From an uncultured Methanobrevibacter sp. (GTDB taxonomy: Archaea > Methanobacteriota > Methanobacteria > Methanobacteriales > Methanobacteriaceae): a stretch of 48,232 nt of DNA. Each line of letters starts with the position of its first letter. Position 1 is the first letter of the stretch. Shown one piece after another: positions 7,234-16,434 of this stretch. The DNA is taken from the NCBI RefSeq assembly GCF_902769175.1, contig NZ_CACXNW010000016.1, positions 1 to 48,232 of the forward strand, read 5' to 3'. The translations under genes and the position numbers were made by a program. Below the pieces are notes generated by a model. It made no database searches. It saw only the letters and a program-made list of their open reading frames with translations, and had not been told where the DNA came from.

Positions 7234-10200
7234 ATGAAACAAAGAAAATATATTGGCATACTGCTAATATTTATTATTTGTATGTTAACTATCTCTGCAG
7301 TAAGTGCTGCAGATGATGCTTCAAATGATATTAGCAGTATAAATGATAATGAGGAACTCATTTTAGAGGAAAACCATGTGGCAAACAATCTAAATGAAGC
7401 GAATGAAGAACTTATTTTAGAAGAAAGTCCCAATAAAGTGAATTTGAATGTTGAAAAAGAAAAGAATCCATTAACTGATACTACTGGAAACTTTACAGAA
7501 TTAAATAATTTAATTAATGACAATACAGACCCAGTAATAAACTTGGATAAAAACTATGTTTATTCAACTGGGGATAATATGATTGAAGGAATTACCATAA
7601 ATCGTGAAGTTACCATCAACGGAAATGGATATACAATTAACTGAGACCTAAAAGCAAGAATTTTCCATGTAACCAATAGCAATGTTGTATTTAAAAACAT
7701 TAACTTCCTCGGAGGAAAAGCTCCATCTGAAACTGAAGGGGGAACAATATATGGAAAATCCACAGCAATAAACTGTACATTTAGAGATACTAGTGCACAT
7801 GCTGGTGGAGCAACCTTTGAGGTAGATGCAATAAACTGTACCTTCCATAATAACAGAGCAGTTGGAGAATATGATGCATATGGTGGAGCAATGTATAGGG
7901 GAACTGCAATAAACTGTACATTTACCAATAACAAAGGGTTACTTGGTGGAGCCGGATATGATATTAAAGCTATTAACTGTACCTTCATAGCCAATACTGC
8001 AGAATATGGTGGAGGAGCAATATACAAAAATATTGCAGTAACTAGTCATTTCGAAAACAACTCCATAATAAATCCTGATGGCTACGATGACCCAAACAAT
8101 GCAATTTATGAGGTATTTGCAGTAAACTGTACCTTTGTCAATAATGGTTGGGAAGATTCTCAGGTTGTCAGCGAATCTCATTTGCTTGCTGATGATTACA
8201 CAGCATACGCCATCAAACCAGGAAATGCAAATATACATTTAATTGGAGATGGAACCGAAATTTATGATATTGGAATTACCATTGGCATCTATAAGGATGG
8301 AGAATTGATCAAAACTGAAAATTTTGTAAGCGGTAGATCTTGGACTCCTCGTTTAGCTCCAGGGGACTACACAGCTACTGCATATATCAATGGAATCCCT
8401 GAAATAAGAAGTGCAAACTTTAGCATAAAAATCAAGAAGACACCTTCTGAAGTTTATGCAAATGACATTAATATCCATTACAATGCTACAGACCCAACCT
8501 TAGCTATTAGATTGGTGGAAAATGTTACAGGTAGCTATTTACCTATAATTGCACAATTAATTATTGATTTAGATGGCAATATAAGCAACTATACAACAAA
8601 CTCAGATGGATACATCTACCTGCCTCTCAATAATTTAAGTATTGATACACACATTGCAACAATCAGATTTGCAGGAAATGAACTCTATGAGGCTTCAAAC
8701 AAAACTGTAAGAATAACAGTTACAAAGATTCCAATAAGAGTTGAATGTGAAGATCCGATTATTATCAAATATAAGGGCACAGACCCTATAATGGTCAGAT
8801 TGGTAAGTATAGATGGAGTTCCTGTAAGTGCTGCAGGCATATGGATGGATTTGATTGATGAAGACTATTTCATAACCAATAGTAATGGATATGCTAGGAT
8901 AGACCCAAGATACTTGCAAAAATTGGCAGCAGGCAATTACACAACAAGAATCTATTTTGAAGGATTTACATATGATGTTTTCGGGCCAGGAGAAAAAACC
9001 GTAACTTTAGTTGTGGAAAAACAAAATACAACATTGTCTTCAAATGATGTGGTCACAGTTTTCAATTCAGATGATAAAATTGTTGCAACCATAACAAACG
9101 AACAAGGAAATCCTGTAAGCGGTGTAGAATTGACAATTGATCTTTTCCCTGGAGAAACTTTCACTACCAATGCAAAGGGACAAGTGGAAATCCCTACCAA
9201 CACTTTAGCTGCAGGAGAATATGACGTAAAATTTGATTTTGCTGGAAATGAAAACTACACAGCATCAAACTCTAAAGCACATATAATAATCAATAAAGCT
9301 TACACTATATTGTATGCAGACAATATAACAACAAGCCTTGATGATGAAGGGTATTTAACCATTTCCTTGAAAGACAGTCAAAAACGTCCAATAGCAAATG
9401 AAAAGATTTTAGTATTGCTAAAAGGAATTGAAGAAAAGACTACCGATGAAAACGGACAAGTTAAAATATCTACAAATGGTTTAGAAACAAACAAATACAC
9501 TGTATTCATTTTATATAATGGAAACAACAACTATCTTGCTTCAAACACCACAGGAATGATAAATATAACCAAAGGAAACCCTAACATATATGTGGAAAAT
9601 TCTGGAGTTGCTATGGGTGAAACAGCTACTATAAACATTACAGCAGAGGACAAGAATGGAAATCCAATTTCAGGCATTGCCAAAATATCCGTTGATGGAT
9701 TATTTGAATATTATACAAAAATTGGTGAAAATGGAAAAGGACAGCTTACTTTAACAGCTGATTTTTATCCAGGAGCCTACAGATTGAATGCAATCTTTTT
9801 AGCTAATGACAATTTCAATGAAGCTCATGACGATAGCGTATTTGTTGTCTACGAACCTAGAAAAATAAATCTGAACATAACTGCAAATGATGCAATCTAT
9901 GGAGAAGACACAATTCTCAACATAAGAGTTACAGATAGCAGAGGAGTGCCAGTAAGCATAAGGAGAGTGAATATAGCTGTCGGAGATAAGGAAGCTCAAG
10001 AGTATGAAATCATATGGAATGAAGTAAACCTTGGAAAAGTAGATGTTGGTTCAACTCTCATCCAAGTTAGTTATACAGGATATTATGACCCAACAACAGC
10101 TAATATAATAGCAACTGTCAAACCTGCAACTCCAAATCTCATAGTAACCGGATCTACAGTGGAGTTAGGAAATGAAGCTATCGTAACAATTCAATCAAAG

Positions 10201-11568
10201 GATAAGGACAATAATCCAATTAAAGGCACAGTTCTTGTTACAGTTGATTGGGTTGGAGGTGTTGCAAAAGACTTTGTTGAACTTGATGAAGAAGGCAAAG
10301 GAATAGCAAAACTCCAAAATATTGCAATTCCAGGAAACTACTCTATAATCGCAAAATTCATCGGAAATGGAAACTACACCTCAAATGTCAACGATACTGA
10401 GAAAATAAGGGTAACAGAACCTAGCAGCATCACATTTGAAGCAGAAGTTAATGCTGATTTTACAGGAATCATTATTACAGATGCTAAAAAGGCAGATACT
10501 GGTGAAACAGTAAGCGGTACAATAAATGGAGTTCTCATCAAAGGACAAGATATTGAAGAATTGCCAACCATTACACTAGTAAATGGACAAGGAATAATTC
10601 CTCTTCCTGCAGACTTGACTTCTGGATATTATAATGTAAAGCTTATCTTGGAAACAGATGATGGAGATTATGCATTCAATAGTCTTGATTTCACTAAATC
10701 AATCAAAGACACTATAATCAATGTCACAACAATGGATATTAAATATGGTGAAGAATCCGTCATAAACTTCATTTTAAGTGACATAGACGGAAACAAACTA
10801 AATGGAACTATCTTTGCATTAATAGGAAATCAAAACCAAACTGTTGAAGTGATAAATGGTGCAGGAACCTTTAGAACAAATTTAACTGCAGGAAATTATA
10901 CTGTTATAGCAGCTTATCTAGGAAATGAAAAATACGCTGCATCATCTGCAGTCTCCAATTTCAATGTAGCTAAACTCGGCACCCAAATCCTATATGAAAA
11001 CATGGAAACCACTGCAGTAAGCTCAGCAGATCCTAAAACTGGTGAGTGGTTCACATGGACATTAACAGACTCTGATGGAAAACCAATGGCAAATGTTCCA
11101 ATGCAAATAGGATTTAATGGTGTAGTCTATACTTATGAGAAAGATGGAATCATTACTGATGAAAACGGTACTGCAAGACTCCAAATCAACCTTGGATACA
11201 AAGGAGTATACACTTTTGCTATATGTTTCTTAGGTGATGAAAACTACAATGCTTCATTTGTTCTATCTAAAATTACTGTAAAAGAGCAAACTCCTACTTT
11301 AACTGTTCCTAACAAGGCTTACGATGCATCTGCAAAAACCAAATCCTTAACTGCAACATTCAAGTCTGATAAAGGAACTCCAATTGCAGGAAAATGGGTC
11401 AGCTTCACTGTAAACGGCAAAGTCTATAAGGCAAAAACCGATGACAAGGGAGTGGCAACTGTAAATATAAGCATCAGTGCTAAAGGATCCTACTCATTCA
11501 CAGCTAAATTTGCAGGAGACAGCACATACAAAGCAGTAACAAAATCAGCTACACTAAAAATAAACTAA
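7234..11568 (+). pseudogene. adhesin-like surface protein, interrupted by in-frame TGA
   Basis: One reading frame of 1,444 codons broken by a single TGA at 7642-7644 (codon 137). Everything before and after it is open in the same frame. Order: signal peptide (residues 1-26, ending AVSA), an acidic Asn/Glu-rich linker, then a right-handed beta-helix after the stop with repeated AINCTF coils (to about residue 310), then about twelve Ig-like domains of 80-95 residues, many ending in FAGN-type strands, to the last residue. There is no C-terminal anchor. This is the adhesin-like family typical of Methanobrevibacter cell surfaces. The context GYTIN-stop-DLKARIF suggests a glycine codon GGA changed to TGA. 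As read, only 136 residues of leader and linker are made. A re-start at ATG 7891 (behind GGTGGAG) would lack the signal peptide. Could also be read-through or a sequencing error. Confidence 0.82.
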
Positions 11569-11593
11569 AAACAAAAGAAAAATAATTTAAATT

Positions 11594-11640
11594 AAGAATA
11601 GTCAAAAGACTATTCTTTTAACTTTTTTTGTAGTGTTGTT
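11594..11640 (+). terminator. strong hairpin terminator after the adhesin gene
   Basis: Ten-base perfect arms AAGAATAGTC / GACTATTCTT with an AAAA loop, followed by a T-rich tract. One of the clearest terminators in the window. Confidence 0.75.
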
Positions 11641-11900
11641 TTTTTTAAGTTTTTTTTATTTTTCTTTTTTTTGTATTGTTTTTAAGAAATTATTGTTTTA
11701 TTTTGTTGTTTTTTTTATTTTTCTTTTTTTGTATTGTTTTTAAGAAATTATTGTTTTATTTTGTTGTTTTTTTTTATTTTTCTTTTTTGTATTGTTTTTA
11801 AGAAATATTTGTTTTATTTTGTTGTTTTTTTTTTATTTTTCTTTTTTTTGTATTGTTTTTAAGAAATATTTGTTTTATTTTTCTATTTTTTTTGTATTGT
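11632..11900 (+). repeat. four-copy 58-61 bp T-rich tandem repeat
   Basis: TAAGAAAT recurs at 11683, 11741, 11799 and 11860 (spacing 58, 58, 61), each within a unit of T-runs ending in GTATTGTTTT before it and TTTGTTTTATTTT after it. A decayed fifth copy follows. It sits after the adhesin terminator. The rest of the gap to 12236 is AT-rich with no gene seen. Confidence 0.75.
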
Positions 11901-12125
11901 TTTAAAGTAATAATTTTTCTATTTTAGCTTATTTTATTCAACTTTTAACTTATTTTTTCGATTTTTATCTTATTTTTTCTTTTTTTTTCAATTTTCATTT
12001 ATTCCATCTCTTTTTAAAAAATTTCAAGTGAATTTTTAAAAAAATCAAATATAAAAATTTATAAAATGTAAACAGTAAATATTATTAATAGTATGAAACA
12101 AATATATAGTTTCTAAAATTTTAAC

Positions 12126-12179
12126 TTGCCAATTATAGCTTAAAAAATTATTTAAAGTTATTTAATCAATTTTTGGCAA
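12126..12179 (+). promoter_or_regulatory. promoter region with TTGCCAA/TTGGCAA flanks, before 2-phosphoglycerate kinase
   Basis: An A/T-rich TATA-like stretch (AAAAAATTATTTAAAG) is flanked by TTGCCAA (12126-12132) and its inverse TTGGCAA (12173-12179). The half sites are far apart (40 bp) for a simple operator, so this is only a possible regulatory pair. Confidence 0.3.
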
Positions 12180-12236
12180 AAACGGTTAAAATTAAAAAAT
12201 CTCAAACTATCTCGCTAGTCTGAAGGTTGTGATTTT

Positions 12237-13139
12237 ATGATTTTAGTTCGCAGAGAATTAAAAGGCAAATCTTATACTGAGCCTTTTTCAAAAGGGATTT
12301 TATCAAGGTCCCTTATTCGTGCTGAATTAGACCCTAGTAAAGCCTATGAAATAGCTAATAAAATTGAATCAGATTTGGTGGAAAATGAAATCTCTTCAAT
12401 TTCTACTGAAGACTTAGTTGAAAGAATTATTGAGTTATTGGAAGAGGAAAGTCCTCTTCATGCTGAAAACTATTTAAATTGGATGAAAATACGAAAAATA
12501 GATGAGCCATTGATTATTTTAATCGGTGGAGTATCTGGTGTCGGTACATCGTCTATTTCATATGAGATATCTAGAAAATTAGGTATTAAAAGTATGATAA
12601 ATACTGATATGATTAGACAAGTAATGAGGAAAATTGTATCAAAAGAATTAAGTCCTGTTATTCATGAATCTTCATTTATTGCTCATAAAGCTTTAAGAGT
12701 AACTCCTCCACTTGAATCAGACATTGTTTTGGCAGGTTTTAAAGACCATGTTGGAACAGTGAGCCTTGGAGTGGAAGCTGTTATTGAAAGAGCATTGACT
12801 GAAGGAATAAGCATCATTATCGAAGGAGTGCATATAGTTCCAGGCTTTATTCGCAAGGATTTGCTGGAAAAGGATAATGTATTGATGTTTACATTGACTC
12901 TTGATGGTGAGGAAGCCCATAAGAATCGACTGTATTCTCGAAGTAGGGATGGTTGGGCTAATAGGCCATTACAAAAGTACTTGGACAATTTCGATTCCAT
13001 TAGGAAGATTCAAAAATATTTTATAGATCAATCAAAGATAGAGGGAATACCTAATATAAATAATGTAGATAGGTTAACCACAATAGAATTTATAATTAAT
13101 TCAATCGCTGAACAATATGGAGGTTTGAATAAATGTTAG
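12237..13139 (+). CDS. 2-phosphoglycerate kinase
   Basis: Phosphorylates 2-phosphoglycerate to 2,3-diphosphoglycerate, the first step to cyclic 2,3-diphosphoglycerate, a solute of Methanobacteriales. Residues 1-88 form an ATP-cone-like N-terminal domain (LVRRELKGKSYTEPFSKG). The kinase domain follows with the P-loop GGVSGVGTSS (97-106), where the usual Gly-Lys is replaced as is typical of this family, then IIIEGVHIVPG and a basic region RLYSRSRDGWANRP. The 300-residue length fits. Its stop codon overlaps the start of the CBS gene by 7 bp (ATGTTAG), so the two are co-translated. Cyclic-DPG synthetase is not in the window. Confidence 0.88.
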   Translation: MILVRRELKGKSYTEPFSKGILSRSLIRAELDPSKAYEIANKIESDLVENEISSISTEDLVERIIELLEEESPLHAENYLNWMKIRKIDEPLIILIGGVSGVGTSSISYEISRKLGIKSMINTDMIRQVMRKIVSKELSPVIHESSFIAHKALRVTPPLESDIVLAGFKDHVGTVSLGVEAVIERALTEGISIIIEGVHIVPGFIRKDLLEKDNVLMFTLTLDGEEAHKNRLYSRSRDGWANRPLQKYLDNFDSIRKIQKYFIDQSKIEGIPNINNVDRLTTIEFIINSIAEQYGGLNKC

Positions 13140-13540
13140 AAAAGACAAAAGTTAAAGACTTAATGACAAAAGACGTTTTAACAGTTGATTGTGAAGAAGC
13201 AACTGTTTTCGCTTTTGAAAAATTAATGAAACATAAAATAAGCGCAATGCCTGTAGTTAATGAAGGAAAAATGGTTGGTATCGTTACCGCTACCGATTTA
13301 GGACACAACTTGATTTTAGACAAGTATCAATATGGTACTAAAGTAAAATCAGTTATGGTCAAGGATGTTGCTACTGTCAGTTCTGAAGACACTGTTAAAG
13401 ATGCAATTGCTCAAATGTTTAATGAAGCTCCTGGAGACAATATCATTAACCAATTGCCTGTAGTTGACGATGGTGAACTTGTAGGTATAATATCTGATGG
13501 AGATATTATTAAATTCATTAAGAAGAATTCAATCATTTAG
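13133..13540 (+). CDS. tandem CBS-domain protein
   Basis: A 135-residue protein made only of two CBS domains, which as a pair bind adenine nucleotides or SAM. The first runs from VKDLMTKDVLTVDCEEAT to MVGIVTATDLG, the second from VKSVMVKDVATVSSEDTV to LVGIISDGDIIKF. It has no catalytic domain, so it is a sensor or regulatory subunit. The 7-bp overlap with the 2-phosphoglycerate kinase gene suggests that it regulates that enzyme or its pathway in response to nucleotide levels; this is inference. Confidence 0.88.
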   Translation: MLEKTKVKDLMTKDVLTVDCEEATVFAFEKLMKHKISAMPVVNEGKMVGIVTATDLGHNLILDKYQYGTKVKSVMVKDVATVSSEDTVKDAIAQMFNEAPGDNIINQLPVVDDGELVGIISDGDIIKFIKKNSII

Positions 13541-13843
13541 AAAAATTTTGAAAATAAATTCTAGACTTTTAGAATCAGCTTGATCAAAATTTTTCTTCCG
13601 TTATATTTTCCAAACTTTTTAAAGAAGTTTTTATAAAATCTTTTAAATTGTTTCCATCTTTTGGAAGTTTTACAAAAGTTTTTAATATCCCTTTTTCAAA
13701 CTTTTTAAAAAAGTTTGATTAAAATCTTTTTTTTATTGTGTTCTTTTTTATCGTTTTGTCAAATCTTTTTTTATTATTTTATTAATCGATAATTTTTATA
13801 TTTAAATACCTTTTTTTAAATTAGACTTTTTTTACTAATAAAC
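13541..13843. repeat. intergenic region with AAACTTTTT palindromes
   Basis: Holds the palindrome CAAACTTTTT / AAAAAGTTTG (13697-13717) followed by ATTAAAATC and a T-run, a weaker copy near 13610-13632, and a separate TTGATCAAAAT near 13580. The strong one should act as the terminator of the kinase/CBS operon. A related element follows the gene that ends at 34157. No gene seen. Confidence 0.5.
13697..13735 (+). terminator. palindromic terminator before the SRP RNA
   Basis: Ten-base arms CAAACTTTTT and AAAAAGTTTG separated by one base, then ATTAAAATC and a run of eight T. Confidence 0.55.
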
Positions 13844-13852
13844 TTTATATAA
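13844..13852 (+). promoter_or_regulatory. TATA box of the SRP RNA
   Basis: TTTATATAA, centred about 28 bp before the proposed 5' end of the RNA at 13876, the normal distance for archaeal promoters. Confidence 0.7.
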
Positions 13853-13875
13853 GATTAGTAAGATATATTATAATT

Positions 13876-14179
13876 GGCTAGACTGGAGGGTTAGGAGTCC
13901 TCTGTAAGCACAAATCTCCTTTGGTGCGGTCGAAATAAAGGAGGCGGCATTTGGATTCAATCAGGGCCTGCGGAGCTAATATAGAAGCCCCGTCCTGCAG
14001 GATCAATGGTGTCAAGGATATTACTGGAGGGTAATATTTAATTGGCTTTATTGTGGGAACGTGTCAGGCCTGGAAAGGAGCAGCTCTACCGCTTACAGCT
14101 GATGCTTGTAGAACAGCGGGGTGGAGTTAGTTTTTCAGATCACCTTGGTTGATGAAAGGTGTCCACTCCTTTATGTGCC
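13876..14179 (+). ncRNA. archaeal signal recognition particle RNA (7S RNA)
   Basis: RNA scaffold of the signal recognition particle, which binds SRP19 and SRP54 and targets secreted and membrane proteins. A GC-rich island in an AT-rich gap. Helix 8, the SRP54 site, is recognisable: GTCAGGCCTGGAAAGGAGC at 14063-14081 with a GGAA tetraloop (14072-14075). Helix 6, the SRP19 site, is ATATTAC / GTAATAT (14018-14037) capped by the expected GGAG tetraloop (14026-14029). The 5' part holds the Alu-domain-like TGTAAGCAC. The ends GGC and GCC can close helix 1. About 304 nt, the usual archaeal size; the ends are good to a few bases. Confidence 0.93.
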
Positions 14180-14328
14180 ATTTGATGATTATTAACTTAT
14201 TTTCTAACTTTCAATAATTTTTAAAAATTCATTAATGAGTTTTTTTCAATTATTTTTAAGAATGAATGAAATTGTTCTAAAAAGAAAAAGTTTATATAAT
14301 AAGTAAATATAAAGTAATAATAGTTGTA

Positions 14329-14336
14329 TTATATAC
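14329..14336 (+). promoter_or_regulatory. TATA box of tRNA-Ser
   Basis: TTATATAC about 35 bp before the mature tRNA, giving a leader of a few bases. A second TATA-like TTTATATAAT lies at 14291-14300. Confidence 0.5.
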
Positions 14337-14367
14337 AATAAGTTTTTTAACTTTTTTTCATTTGTAA

Positions 14368-14451
14368 GTCGGGATGGCCCAGCCTGGTACGGCGTCGGAC
14401 TGCTAATCCGATGATCATTAGATCGCCGGGGTTCAAATCCCCGTCCCGGCG
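14368..14451 (+). tRNA. tRNA-Ser (anticodon GCT)
   Basis: Decodes AGC/AGU. Full cloverleaf: acceptor GTCGGGA / TCCCGGC (one G-T pair), D arm with GGTAC, anticodon stem TCGGA / TCCGA around CTGCTAA (anticodon GCT), long class II variable arm with GATC / GATC stem, T arm CGGGG-TTCAAAT-CCCCG, discriminator G. CCA is not encoded. No intron. A T-run follows at once as terminator. Confidence 0.96.
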
Positions 14452-14775
14452 CTTTTTACAATTTTTCTAATTTTTATCAGTTTTATCTATTTTTAATTGG
14501 TTTTTTTTTTAATTATTTTTATCAGTTTTATCTATTTCTTATTGGGTTTTTTTTAATTATTTTTATCAGTTTTATCTATTGAGAAAAGAAAAGTTTTAAT
14601 TAGTTTTAATTCAAAAGCGAAATAATTATTTTTAAAAAAAGAAAAGTTTTAGTTAGTTTTAATTCCAAAGAGCAAATTAATTTTAAAAAAAGAAAAGTTT
14701 TAATTAATTATTATTCTAAAGAAAATAATTAATCAAAACTAAAAAAGATTTTTTTTTTTTTTACATGAAATCTAC
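14452..14775. repeat. two families of intergenic tandem repeats
   Basis: First family: TTTTTATCAGTTTTATCTAT at 14471, 14516 and 14560 (spacing 45, 44). Second family: a unit beginning AAAGAAAAGTTTTAATTAGTT near 14585, repeated near 14638 and 14692. They fill the gap between the tRNA and the convergent C71-like gene and probably act as termination signals for both strands. No gene seen. Confidence 0.7.
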
Positions 14776-16434
14776 TTAAAAGCTTATGGAACTGTACTCT
14801 CCATAGTGTGTATAGCTTTTTGTATTCCAATTTTTTATTTTCCCCAAGCTGTTTCTATAGCTTGTAGTGTCAGCAACTACCCATTTGTTCTTGATATACA
14901 ACTGTGCCCATACATGTCCAGATACGTAACCTCTGGTGAATTTGCAGTTTCCTCCGTTTACATATCTTGCAGGGATTCCAGCTGCCCTTGACAATGCAAT
15001 CAGCAAATGGCTTTGATCAACACAGTTTCCTTTCCTGGACTTAAGGGTTTTTAAGGCACCTCTTAGGGTATTTGAATACTTTTTGTATGTTATGTGGTCA
15101 CGAACCCAAGTGAATATCTTTTTTGCTTTTTGATAATCTGTTTTAAGAGATTTAGTCAAGGATTTTGCAAATGCTTTAATCTGTTTATTGTTCACTTGAC
15201 AGTTTTTAGAGCTGACCAAGTATTTTTTCAATGCTTTTGCAATGCTATTTGCAGTTGTTTTTTTAGTGCTGTTTGTAGTTTTCTTTGCTGTTGTTTTAGT
15301 GCTGCTTGTAGTGGTTTTCTTAGCACTGCTTGTAGTTGCATTCTTCTTGCTTGAGCTTGTTTTTGATTTGCTTGAAACCAATTTTATAGTCTTTGGAGAA
15401 ATCTTCAAACTGATAGTGGATTTTCCATTCATATCAACTTTGGCTTTACTGATATTGAATTTGACATTTGCTTCAGCAGATCTGCTTGCTTCAAGTTTAT
15501 ATTTGCTTGGGTCCAATTTGTCTAAAATGCTGTTTAGTACATTATAGACATAATCAATCGACTTTTCAAGCAAGCTGCGATTATTGGCTGCATTTCCATT
15601 TGTTCCTGCAGTTTTTTTGCTTGTTGTTGTGCTGGTTTTAACAGTCTTTGTAGTGTTTGTTTTCTTAGTACTGCTTGCTTTTGCTGTAGTTTTTGTTGCA
15701 TTTGCTTTTTTAGTGCTGCTTGCTTTTGCTGTAGTTTTTGTAGCATTTGCTTTTTTAGTGCTGCTTGCATTTGTTTTCTTCACTAAAGTTGCCTTAGCGC
15801 TATTTACCTTACTATTGATCTTATCCAAATCCAAATCATCAAGCTTTATGGAAGCCGGTAAATTATTGGTCTTATTGTAGTTGTCTAAACATTTGCTGAA
15901 CATTAAGATCAATTGGTTGTATGGAATATTGCCTTTTGAAGAGGAAGCCCAATTAGGAGCTCTTTTATTCTGTTCAATAAATTTTCTGGTTTTTCCAGCA
16001 ATCTTCACATACTCTGTCTTATTTATGGTTCCTTTCACACACTTGCTTTTAGTGTTTGTATAAGGCTTAACCAATTTGTTCTTAATCTCAATCTTTGATT
16101 TGGACTCATTCTCAACTGATTTTGAAATTAGATACAGATACTCAGTATGTGAATAGTTCCTATTGCTGATTTTAACCTTTGGAAGTTTTCCGTTTTTCTC
16201 CACAGACTTCATAAAGCTTGTAGATGTCTTTGCCAATGTTTTCTTGTTTACTGTTGTTGTTTTAGTACTTGTTACCTTTGTCGCATTAGTTTTAACTTTA
16301 GAGCTATCAGTTGTTTTGCTAGTTGATTTAACTAGCTTAACATCGCTTGTATTATTGACAACAACTGATGAAACACTGCTGATGATAAATATAAGCACTA
16401 CCAATAAAGCTAAAATTATCATTTTATTTTTAAT
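14776..16434 (-). CDS. secreted C71-like pseudomurein peptidase, PMBR plus transglutaminase fold
   Basis: Secreted wall protein. After a signal peptide it has two pseudomurein-binding repeats (about residues 69-103 and 142-190 from the ATG), a Lys/Thr/Ser/Ala-rich linker with 15-residue repeats, and a C-terminal transglutaminase-like domain. The triad C467 (GNCVDQSH), H503 (SGHVWAQ), D518 (VADTTS) matches the C71 pseudomurein endoisopeptidases (PeiW/PeiP) known from Methanothermobacter phage and prophage. Likely role: wall remodelling or lysis; cleavage is not proven. Start choice: the first ATG (16422) gives a signal peptide without a basic n-region, and GAGG lies too far upstream. An in-frame ATT at 16434, 7 nt after GAGG, adds Ile/Met-Lys-Asn-Lys and gives a normal signal peptide. 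I use the ATT; if it is wrong the gene starts at 16422. Confidence 0.8.
   Translation of the reverse strand: MKNKMIILALLVVLIFIISSVSSVVVNNTSDVKLVKSTSKTTDSSKVKTNATKVTSTKTTTVNKKTLAKTSTSFMKSVEKNGKLPKVKISNRNYSHTEYLYLISKSVENESKSKIEIKNKLVKPYTNTKSKCVKGTINKTEYVKIAGKTRKFIEQNKRAPNWASSSKGNIPYNQLILMFSKCLDNYNKTNNLPASIKLDDLDLDKINSKVNSAKATLVKKTNASSTKKANATKTTAKASSTKKANATKTTAKASSTKKTNTTKTVKTSTTTSKKTAGTNGNAANNRSLLEKSIDYVYNVLNSILDKLDPSKYKLEASRSAEANVKFNISKAKVDMNGKSTISLKISPKTIKLVSSKSKTSSSKKNATTSSAKKTTTSSTKTTAKKTTNSTKKTTANSIAKALKKYLVSSKNCQVNNKQIKAFAKSLTKSLKTDYQKAKKIFTWVRDHITYKKYSNTLRGALKTLKSRKGNCVDQSHLLIALSRAAGIPARYVNGGNCKFTRGYVSGHVWAQLYIKNKWVVADTTSYRNSLGKIKNWNTKSYTHYGEYSSISF
15667..15773 (-). repeat. 45-bp coding tandem repeat in the C71-like gene
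   Basis: Units at 15667-15711 and 15712-15756 and a partial third copy, differing at only a few bases. They encode repeats of ASSTKKANATKTTAK in the linker. Near-identity at DNA level means recent duplication and makes the copy number prone to change. Confidence 0.85.

Noticed and set aside
7642..7644. TGA read as selenocysteine
   Set aside because: The context is a beta-helix turn with an expected Gly, not a redox site, and the second broken surface gene uses TAA.
15584..15880. Hydrophobic plus-strand open frames opposite the Lys/Thr-rich linker
   Set aside because: They mirror the low-complexity codons of the real minus-strand gene and lack start signals.
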